Positions 33,835 to 43,200 of a stretch of 64,000 nucleotides of DNA are shown here, in pieces (position 1 is the stretch's first letter; each line of letters begins with the position of its first letter). A program made the position numbers and the translations under genes. The notes under the pieces were generated by a model. It saw nothing but the letters and a program-made list of their open reading frames with translations. It ran no database searches and was not told the origin of the DNA. Source of the DNA: Anaspis maculata (lineage: Eukaryota; Arthropoda; Insecta; Coleoptera; Scraptiidae); NCBI GenBank assembly GCA_949128115.1, contig OX421968.1, forward strand, positions 7,750,001-7,814,000, written 5' to 3'.

Positions 33835-34529
33835 CCAGCTTTACACGGACGTAAAAGGCTGGTGTAGATCTACGTGTGCCATCCGCTACTACATTCAACT
33901 CTTTTTTGTGTATTCTAGATGTATGAATTTGGAGTCCTCTCCGTGTAGAGAACGATCTCGAACACATATGACATGAGGCATTTCCATTCTCTCCGCCGCT
34001 GATCACAACGTTTCGCCTTGACGAACCCTTCGATGTACTATGTACCGGCTTCTCTAATGTCTTGCGATGATATCTTGAACCCACTGATGAAAGACGGTCG
34101 TCTTGATATTGGATATTTCGTCGTTTGAAAATCATCTTCGAATGATGTGTCATCGTTCATTTTGACAAGTTATTGATAGTCAAAGTTATATATTATAAGT
34201 CATCTTGATAATTATTGATCTTTATTGATATTTTGATAATTATCAATTTTTGATACTTTGATATTTATCGATATTTGATATATAAATAATTATCGATATT
34301 TTTTTCTTATCAAACTTTGATACCCGGATCACGATATCGCCCATCCCTAGATGAGACTATTGAGACTGGAGCTCGGACTGGAGTGTCTTTCAATTAGGTA
34401 GGTACCAAGGACCGAGTCGAGTTGAAGTGTTGGGCTGAAGTCAGAAAGCACTTCAAATCGAAAACAAAACTGTTTTGAGAATAAAAGCACTTTCCAAAAA
34501 AAATTTCAAATCCATTTGGAGGTACTTCA

Positions 34530-35656
34530 GAACGCTCAACATGGGTAACTCTGTCATTCTGTACTCTTTATGCCGACGACATAGCACCCACAGTGTCGGC
34601 GCAAAATTATGAACGATTGAGTGTGTTGCTGAAGTCGTGTATGGATCAGGTCTCGGCCTGGTGTGGTGAAAATGGACTCGTGCTGAACGCAGAGAAAACG
34701 GGCTTTATTGTTTTCAGCCCTAACATGAACCGTGCAGACTTGAGATTGCTGTTGAGAACGCCCGATAAGAGAATCCTGGAGCAGGTGAGCGATGTCAGAT
34801 TCCTGGGAGTCCAATTAGATTCCCATCTCACCTGGTCTGCCCAGACTCAGAGGGTCGCCAGAGCAATGGCGTCCAGAGCATTTGCTTTGCTTCAGTTGAG
34901 AAGTGTGGTGAGTCTCGAGACAATGCTTGCCTATTATTTTTCGTCGGTCCAGTCGCTGTTGAGTTATGGCATTATTTGCTGGGGGAACAGTCCGGGGTCC
35001 AGGGATGTTTTCATAGCCCAGAAGCGTGTAATACGTCACATGTTCGGGTTGTCGCCGCAGACCAGCTGTCGGTTTTATATTTCGTGGAGCACAGACTGCT
35101 CACTGTCTCTTCCCTCTACAAACTGGAGTCCGTCTGCCGTGTTCACAGGGACATTGATCGTTTCAGGAGGAATGCAGATGTCAATTTTTACCAGACCCGT
35201 AGCGCTGGCAGACTGCTCACCCCTTTTCACAGGTTCACCCAAACCACGAATGGCCCAACACCAATGTCAATTAGACTTTTTAATCATCTGCCTTTGGCTG
35301 CTAAAGAAATTGACAGTATCCATGCTTTTCGACGCGCCATGAAAGAGCTTTTGGTCAAAGGTTGTTACTACAAAATAGATGACTTCTTGAGTTCCAAATT
35401 TTAAAAAACTCTTTTTTTTTTAAATGTTGTGACTGATTTTTATTGTTATTGTGTACTCAATTTGTAGTAATATATGTTTGTTATGCACTCTTTTACAGTG
35501 TACTACTATTAAGTATGTTGTTTAAACCTATCAAGCTACGTATTTTTAATGTACTTTTTTTGTTTAAAACAACTCGAAAAATGACATTTTTCCACACAGT
35601 CCCTTGTACCGTCAGTGGAAATAAAGTATATTTATTATTTATTTTATTTATTTAAC
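34530..35656 (+). mobile_element. 5'-truncated CR1/Jockey-like LINE
   Basis: It starts within the RT palm just before YADD, contains the rest of ORF2, a short 3'UTR with AATAAA near 35621 and an A/T-rich (TATTTATTTTATTTATT) tail. A complete 3' end with 5' truncation is normal for a LINE insertion. It differs from the 24.7-kb LINE in sequence. Confidence 0.8.
34554..35404 (+). pseudogene. LINE reverse transcriptase C-terminal half, frameshifted
   Basis: YADDIAPT (34569 on) is the catalytic motif. NGLVLNAEKTGFIVFSP and VRFLGVQLDSHLTW follow, as in CR1/Jockey ORF2, then SYGIICWGNS. Near 35050 the reading moves to another frame (VRVVAADQLSVLYFVEHRLL … SIRLFNHLPLAAKEI … AFRRAMKELL) and ends at TAA 35402-35404. 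The frameshift and missing N-terminal half make it non-functional. Confidence 0.85.
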
Positions 35657-35936
35657 AACAAATTCACCAGTAAAATCCCGATATTGAAGAGGTTAGGTTG
35701 GCAATTTTGAAAGTCCGCGCTGTTTTAAGTGGTGTTTGTCAGCTATCGGTCCCAGTATTGCCATCTAGTGAATGTCCTAGTAAAGTTCATAAAGAAATAT
35801 TACGGAATACGGAACTTGCACACAATTCCAGCTGATCATTGACGGACAACTGGAATCGTACAAAACAGAGATAGTACGTAGGACCTACTCCTTATATTTT
35901 ATCGAAACACATGAAACGAAATCTTGCTCTTCGAAA
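35657..35936 (+). promoter_or_regulatory. Upstream/promoter region of the CMC2 homologue
   Basis: About 280 bp separates the LINE tail from the CMC2 start codon. I see no clear TATA box. The stretch is free of recognisable repeats, so promoter and 5'UTR must lie here or within the LINE 3' end. Confidence 0.35.
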
Positions 35937-36017
35937 ATGCATCCCGACCTGTCATCGCATTTGCACAGTTCTCAGTGTAACGAATTAATAGCATTGTTAC
36001 AAAAATGCCACGAGGAT
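35937..36017 (+). CDS. CMC2: CMC2 exon 1
   Basis: 27 codons ending KCHED before GTAAGT. It contains the first CX9C motif. Confidence 0.94.
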
Positions 36018-36241
36018 GTAAGTATTTTATTTAATCGAAGTGAATTCGAGTACTGCATGTAAACTGTCTGTTTCAGCATCCGCTTCGCAAATTCATTGGA
36101 CACTGCAATTCTGCGGAAAGTACGATGGCCAAGTGCTTGAAAGCTGAAAGACTGCAGAAACGGAAACTGAATTATGAAAAATCACTGAAAACCAAGGAGA
36201 AGATGAAAAAGATGTTTCAAGATCAGGAGCTGAAATCGTAG
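35937..36241 (+). CDS. CMC2: CMC2 homologue, twin-CX9C protein
   Basis: Exons 35937-36017 and 36077-36241 join in phase 0 to an 81-residue protein, the usual length for CMC2. The N-terminus MHPDLSSHLHSSQCNELIAL is the family signature, and there are two CX9C motifs (CNELIALLQKC and CNSAESTMAKC) that form the disulfide-linked helical hairpin. CMC2 works in the mitochondrial intermembrane space, imported through the Mia40 pathway, in copper delivery to and assembly of cytochrome c oxidase. The C-terminus is Lys-rich (KTKEKMKKM). The gene is compact, lies 0.5 kb upstream of leprecan on the same strand and is probably transcribed on its own. Start choice follows the conserved MHPDL. Confidence 0.95.
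36077..36241 (+). CDS. CMC2: CMC2 exon 2
   Basis: Follows acceptor CTGTTTCAG after a 59-bp intron. 54 codons with the second CX9C motif, ending in TAG at 36239-36241. Confidence 0.94.
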   Translation, partial: HPLRKFIGHCNSAESTMAKCLKAERLQKRKLNYEKSLKTKEKMKKMFQDQELKS

Positions 36242-36269
36242 ATTATTACTGTTTTTTTTTAGCATTCAA

Positions 36270-36500
36270 GTGATTTTATTGAATGTATTTTGTATTTTGT
36301 ATTTTGAAAATCAAAATACTTATCCGAAAAATGTATTTAAAATACAAAATACGAAATACTAGCTGCCTGAACTATTCCAAAATACAAAATACAAATACTT
36401 TTCAATCAAATGTATTTAAATACAAAATACAAAATATTTGAATGTATTTCAAATACGTATTTCAACTACTTGTATTTGAAATACCGCCCAGCCCTGCTAG
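36270..36500. repeat. TGTATTT/AAATACA-motif repeat
   Basis: Roughly 220 bp is made almost wholly of AAATACAAAATAC and its complement TGTATTTTGTATTTTG, forming overlapping inverted and direct repeats. It ends in a short GC-rich CGCCCAGCCCTG. It is probably the remnant of a TIR element with subterminal arrays. It lies between CMC2 and leprecan. Confidence 0.7.
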
Positions 36501-36774
36501 TATCTAGGTGTATGTATTTATTTTATATTCATATTATCATATCCTAAATTAAAAAGTTTTTGAACAAAACATAATAGGCGTTGTTTGTGTGGAGGGATAA
36601 CCCCATGTTTTTTTTCTGAATGATGTTTAATTATCATGTTGACATTTGAAGAGAGGAACGCCACTGTTCTAAGAGGCAGCATCAGAAGTCAGGACCCAAT
36701 GCGGATAGTGTGAGTGTTAACAGACCCACCCTCCTTCCTCCATTCAATTTGACGAAAGATTTAATCTTGGTCAT
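36501..36774 (+). promoter_or_regulatory. Leprecan upstream region
   Basis: Unique sequence between the TGTATTT repeat and the leprecan start codon. There is no convincing TATA box. A pyrimidine-rich CCCACCCTCCTTCCTCC stretch lies 20-50 bp before the ATG and could be 5'UTR. Confidence 0.3.
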
Positions 36775-37257
36775 ATGGCATACCCGTTGTGGAAGTTCGT
36801 CTCAGTCTTAACCATGCCACTGAGCGCACGCGTTACTCACGCACTACTTTCGCTCAAAATAGTTTTGGTCTTAGCACATGTGTTTGTAAACGCGCAAAAC
36901 GACACCGAAACATGTATGCAATTGTACGAAAAGGGTGTCGAAGCCTACTTGGACAATAGATTCAACGTGTGCGTGGAAAACTTCGAAAACGCCCTAAGAA
37001 AATACCGAGACTACACCAAAAAGCTGCAGAACTGCCGGATAAAATGCCACCAGGAGGCCGAACTGTCGGAACCGCTGTATCCCGTGGACATCGATAATTT
37101 GTTGTTCTACGAAAAAGCTGTAAAATCCACCTTGTGCATCATAAAATGCAAGCAAGAGTACAAAAACACCTTCGCGCAATACAACATCAATAAGGAGACT
37201 GAAAAATTGTTTGAAGACCACAAGCCTTATGAATACTTGCATATTTGCTACTTCCAG
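36775..37257 (+). CDS. P3H: Leprecan exon 1: signal peptide and first CX3C repeats
   Basis: 161 codons ending CYFQ before GTGAGC. The first ~41 residues include a hydrophobic core (ALLSLKIVLVLAHVFVNA) with likely cleavage near NA-QN. A second in-frame ATG at 36814 has a better context (ACCATGC) and also precedes the signal core. Confidence 0.93.
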
Positions 37258-40200
37258 GTGAGCTTTTTTTACACATGTACCGTAGGTACAACACATTTCA
37301 TTTCTGCAAAATCGAAATAATTATTGATCTTTTTCTTCAGGCAAATACAATTTTCGTATTTATTACCTACCCACCCATTTACATATGTGTTCATTTTCAA
37401 ATTTCCCACCTCAGATTTCGTGCCACCAAAAATTTTCAAGAAAAACGCCAACCGAGTTTGCAACCTGTGGTGGTTGCAATATACTCATAGGAATAATACT
37501 CTGTATATGTATAAAGACATTTATTGATAAACGACTTCTTCCCAACAATTTGGGTTGCTAAACAAAGAATATCTATCGATATAATACGACACATAATCTG
37601 TGCAAATTAGAATTATAAAACATGAAGAAATGTTATAATATAAATAGCATAGATACAGGGAAAGCTTCCAGCAGGGTTGAGTTGAGTTCTCGCGTGATCA
37701 CCCTTCAGTAGGGATGGATTCTCGCGTGATCAGTGATCACCCTGTACCCAGTGTGATAACTTTAAACTATGATATATGATATATTTGTACCTATTCATAA
37801 TAAAAAACTGCATCGATTCCAAATCAAAACATACAGGTGTCGCATAAGCAAACAATTTTTTGCGACACCCTGTATATTATGGGTTGTAAAAAATTGTAGT
37901 CCACAATTTCGGAATCTACGGAAAAAATTGTCCAGGATAAGTTTTCACTTCCAAATTATTTTAAAGGGGAAATCTCCAGCAGGGGGGTGAATTCTTGCGT
38001 GATCACCTTTCAGTAAGGGGGGGGGGGGATTCTTGCGTGATCACCCTGTACCCAGTGCGATAACTTCAAACTATGATCTACAGGGTCCGAGGTTTAAATC
38101 CGGAAACTTAAGCAATCGATAGAGAATCAAAAAATGAAGCAACTATGTCCGGAAATTTTTTTTCAAAAATTAAAAATAACTGAGATAGAGTCCTTCAAAG
38201 TTAATTTCTAAAAATCGATTTTTTTGAATAGCTTTTACATTGTTGAACCGATTTTGTCTAAATTTGACACAAGTGATCCTACAATACATCAACACCAACA
38301 GCTTAAGATGACTTTTTCCAAATGATTTCAGTGGCGTAGATATTGGGGGGGTTTACCCCTTTTACCCCCCTATTTTCTACGCCAATAAACATTTTGAGAA
38401 AACGACCAAAACTGATGATTCTGCATTTAATTCAACAAAAAAAGTTATTTCTGGTAAATTTTGATTTGAGGCTTCGTTTTTGAGATATTTGAGTTTGAAA
38501 ATTCCAAACACAACTACGAATCAAAATCATTTTTGTAACTAAAAATTTACTTTTCTACGTTACTTGAGATATTGCTTCCAAAATTGATATCGGTGATGGG
38601 TAAAAGCTTAACTCCATGAGAAAAATTATGACTTTGATCAAAACAGTCCAGTGGCGTAGATATTGGGGGAGCCACTGATATTTTATTTATTATTTTTATA
38701 TGCCAATGAATATTTTGGGAAAACGATCAGAATTATCGATTCTGCATTCATTTTAAAAAGAGAAAGTTACTCTTTGTAAATTTTGATTTGAGGCTTCGTT
38801 TTCGGGTTATTTGAGTTTGAAAATTTCAAACACAATTATGAATTAGAATTATTATTGTTGCTAAAAATTCTATTTTCTACTTCACTTGTGCTATTGCTTC
38901 CAAAATTGATATCGATGATGTTAATATGCTTAGCTCCATGAGAAAAATTATTACTTTGATCAAAACAGTCCAGTGGCGAATTTCCAGTGAAAAAAATGAT
39001 TTTGATTGATTTTGATTCGTAAATGTGTTTGGAATTTTCAAACTCAAATGTCTCAAAAATATAGCCTCAAATCAAAATTTACTAGGAGTAACTTTTTCTT
39101 TAAAATTGAAAGCAGAATCAATGTTTTGGATATTTTTTTTAATTGTTCATTGGCGTAGAAAATAGGGGGATAATAGGAGTGGCTCCCCCAATATCTACGC
39201 CACTGGACTGTTTTGATAAAAGTTACAATTTTTCTAATAGAGCTAATCATCTAAACATCACTGATATCAATTTTGGAAGCAATATCTCAAGTGACGTAGA
39301 AAATCGAATTTTTACTAACAATAATAATTCTAATCCATAATTGTGTTTGGAATTTTCAAACTCAAATATCTCAAAAACGAAGCCTCCCATTAAAATTCAC
39401 CAGGAGTAATTTTTTTCATTCAAATTGAACGCAGGATTGATAATTCTGATCGTTTTCTCAAAATATTCATTGGCGTAGAAAATAGGGGGGATAATATCAG
39501 TGGCTCCCCCAATATCTACGCCACTGGAATCATTTTGAGAAAATTGTCGTAAGCTTTTGATGTAAATGTATTGTAGGATCACCTGTATCAAATTTGGACA
39601 GAATCTGTTGAACGGTGTGAAAATTATTCCAAAAAACCGGTTTTTTTAAACTAACTTTGGAGGGCTCTATCTCCGTTATTTTCCATTTTTGAAAATATTT
39701 TTCTGGACAAAGTCGTCTTATTTTTTAATTCTCTATGGACTGTTGAAGTTTCCGGATTTAAACCTCGGACACCCTGTATATTTGTATTCAGAATAAAAAA
39801 CTGCATCGATTCATGCAAAACATACAGGGTGTCGCATATGCAAAAAAAAACGTGAGTGCGTGACCATAGTCACCCTCGGAAGAAGTGAAACTTCTATACC
39901 TACATATGAATCAATCGGCAAACAACGTTCAAAGAGGTGTTCTTTTCGTACTCCCGCTCCGCTCCCTCACGGTTTGTATCATCTTGTTTTTCTTATTATC
40001 AATCTTATTATTATTATTATTAGTCACTCAAGGGGCAGAATACTTTCGACATGATTTTTTCACGATTAGACTTCTTTTATTTCTTTTCTCGCTGCGCTTG
40101 GCAGTGGAGAGCCCCATCAAATGCGGGAATGAAAAGAATCCTTCGAAATTCAACTTAATTATTATATTACCGCCCCTATGACTTGCCGCCTGCCGTACTC

Positions 40201-43200
40201 GCCAGCGCGCCGGAACGCACTGCACGCCTGCTAGGCCCGGCCCTGAATATACCTCCCTATCCCTATAATAAATCACATCCGCTCGAATCTATTCAAGCCA
40301 AGTCGAGAGCCATTCTTGTCGGACCAACAGTACGACAACACGAAGAGCAGTCCAGTGTTGGCGATTAGTAAAAAATAGAACCGAACGCGGCGAACGCTGA
40401 AACAGCTTATTCTTTCATTTCCTGGGACGACGCTGGTCACTCCAAGGTCAGACAAGACAACAGTCTTTTTCGAGCGAATAACCTTTTGTAACCGGTTGGT
40501 TATTAGCGGTTGACATTAGATTGACAGATACTGTCATTTTTTGACATCTGACATTTCTCGCTAAAACGTTGCGGTTATAACTATGGTTATCAGCATTTGG
40601 TGGGAAAACAGTAAATTTAATTGAAGGATAAAATTCTGCGGTACTTGGCGGTACCGGCAAGGGAATAAAAACTTAATTTTCTGGAAACTATTTGTCTCTA
40701 TCTGAAATATTGGTATCCTAATTTAAAACCCCTTATCCTAATTAAAAATCTCTGATAAATCTGAGTCACGGCTAGAAAACAATTCATAAACTCCAACTTT
40801 TAAGGGTGATATCTCGGTAATAAAGCTATAATTAAAAAAACGGCGTAAATGGCACTTTTACGCAAGGAGAATCCCCGAATCCCCCCCTTGAAGTTTATAA
40901 CACCAGCTTGGAAACACCCTGTAGAATCCATTCAAAACTTGAATCATAGATCGATAGGGGTTAACCATAGGCGGCCATCGGACATCTGGATTACCCGATG
41001 CTCTTGTGGGTCCATCGCAGATGAGTCCACCGTCTTCGATTTTTCTCGTCGCCAACGCCAAGTCAAGTTGTCAAGTTTTTGAGGTTAGGTTAGGTACGTT
41101 TCACGTTAGGAAATTCTGAACCGTTGCTTGTTTCAAATTCAAATCTGTTGCCGCCACAATTTCTTCCCCCACCGTAACAATAACCAGCCTCATGACCAGG
41201 TTATGAAATGTATAACCGGTGATGATATCAAAATGGCGGCACTTCCTTTACCGCTTATAACCAATCCTCGCTCAAACGTCAAATTCTATAACCAAGTGTA
41301 ACCGGTCATGAACGGTTATTCGCTCGAAAAAGACTAACGTTACAGCACATCGTTACAGGCGTTCGTTACAACCACTGATGCTATGAAGCAATTTCACTCC
41401 CATGTGTGGTTCTGCGTTAGTGGTGTGTTGTGATCTAGGCGCGAGAATAGTAGTTTCACTTCAAAAAAATCTGCTACACCCTGTAATATTATAGGTTGTA
41501 AAAAATTGTAGTTTACAATAATTTTGAAATCTACGGAAAAAACTGTTCAGGATGTTCAATTTTGATCCTCAGTTTTTTTCACTTGAAGCTTCAGCTTATT
41601 ATAATGAGCCCTACATTTTATAAATCGGTCAAGGAGGAGGAGTGGGAGAACAATTCTAACTGCAAAACCAATAACGTGATTTAGTATGGGGGCATAGGGT
41701 CGCAAAAGGTCTTGCCGTGTGCAGCTTCGTGAGGCTATATAGGGATATGTGCAGGGGCGGACTGGCCAAGGCCGCTAGGCCGCAATCCCGGCCTAGATTT
41801 TTGGCAAAGGGCCCCCAAAACTTTGGTCGATTAGGGGCCCCCACAGACCAAAAGTAATTGGGTTAAAAAAATACAAACCAAATTACACGAAAACAAAATG
41901 GGGCCCCGAGGACCCCTTCCTGTCATTTTTTCTTCGTGATATTATAGCGCAATATATAGATGTAGTTCAGCAGTAAGAATTTACAGTTTGTGACAATGAA
42001 TATGGTTACAGTAGGTATTATCAATTTCAAGGCTTTCTGCATTAGAGCAAGCTATGGAAAAATTGTGTTGTGTTGGTACGTAATAGCTTTGGCGAAGACT
42101 TACCAACCAGTGAAGACAATGTCCCTTATCGTTCACACTGCAAATCACTCAAAGGAAACTAACCATTCCTCGCATATTCTCTAAAATTCTCACTATCGCG
42201 TACATGACTCCCCGACACGGTGACAATGTAACATTGAAAATTGCACGTGAAGAGAGCTAGCTGCCAACAAGTCGTCAAGGTGTCATCCGTACCAACGCAA
42301 CCCTTTTTTTCCATAGCTTGCTCTAATGCAGAAAGCCGTGAAATTGATTATAGTTGCGCTTTTAAGCTGCTGCATCCTGGAAGATGTTTGAATGTTTTTT
42401 TTATCAGGCCACCAGGTAGGTAGGTTTTACCAGGTAGTTACAAATACTTTTACCAATAATAGTAATTTCAACTTGAAATTAAAAAAAAAAGTTTCAGTCT
42501 GTGACCCCCCTCCACGTCACAGGGGGGCCCCCAAATCACACCAGCGGCCTAACTTTTAGAACCCCAGTCCGCCCCTGGATATGTGCCAATCGATTTTTGG
42601 ACCATCAAGGAATGTGAAAAATTATGGGGAACTGGGATCTGTTGCAGGCTCATATGGTGGAGGCGCCGAAATGAGCCCCGCTCGTTAACAATAAAATGAA
42701 TGTAGCTTTTCCATTTTACAACGGATCTTGACATTTGTTACGTCAATCTGTGGAGGAAAAAATCCTCTTGGTATCCCATACCATTTTTTGGAAAAAATAT
42801 CCTCCGAAGCGTCATAGTAATCGAGTTCTTTTATGCAAAAATACTGGATTTTTTCAAAGTTTTTGGATCTTTTTCATATTTAGCATTTTGATAGATTCTG
42901 GTTTGGCCCTCTCGAATTTCCACCTTTCAACTTTCAATTTTCATCCGCCGCGCGGCCATATTGAAAAAATGGCGGTCAAAAAACACATTTCTGACAATAT
43001 CTCAAAGTTAGTCAATGTGAGATAGAAAATAATATAAGGATATGAGAGCTTATTCAATTACCTGTCATTTGACATCTCAACCATCTCTATGCGACTTGCG
43101 GTGCTAAAGATATAGCTTCTGGAAGCATTGAATTTCGCTATTCCAACACCACGCCTATACCTATATTGCTTACTTGTTGGAATTTAATTGCTTAATTCAT

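Larger units (their letters stand above)
31825..34153 (-). pseudogene. R2-like non-LTR reverse transcriptase, 3'-truncated and broken
   Basis: On the minus strand the N-terminal part has a C2H2 finger (CHMCSRSF…LQIHTSRIH, about 33930-33990). It is followed by the RT entry block FPNGSSGSWDGLRPQHLKDL, NKNDGGIRPIAMGNTLRRIAG, DFCNAFNN, QQGDPLGP and the catalytic WYLDDGTLGG (YLDD at 32127-32138). An N-terminal zinc finger with this RT type is known from the R2/R4/CRE/NeSL group, whose restriction-like endonuclease follows the RT. Here coding similarity stops at about 31825 (LPAQQALF), so thumb, CCHC and endonuclease are missing. It is further broken by MITEs at 33699-33834 and 32629-33012 and a frameshift near 32300. 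Confidence 0.8.
31438..34349. mobile_element. hAT-like TIR element carrying an R2-like RT gene, TSD GATGAGAC
   Basis: Perfect 8-bp target-site duplications GATGAGAC (31430-31437 and 34350-34357) flank TIRs TAGGGATGGGC. Both subterminal regions (31450-31680 and 34190-34330) are arrays of ATATCGATAATTATCAAA-like units in mirror orientation, the usual make-up of non-autonomous hAT elements. The 2.4-kb interior is an antisense reverse transcriptase gene fragment with two later MITE insertions. No hAT transposase is present. The 8-bp TSD and TIR sequence fit hAT; the capture of the RT segment is inference. Confidence 0.88.

Noticed and set aside
32278..34153. A functional reverse transcriptase gene (domesticated RT)
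   Set aside because: Two MITE insertions, a frameshift and loss of the C-terminal third rule out a working product at this locus, although an intact relative elsewhere is possible.
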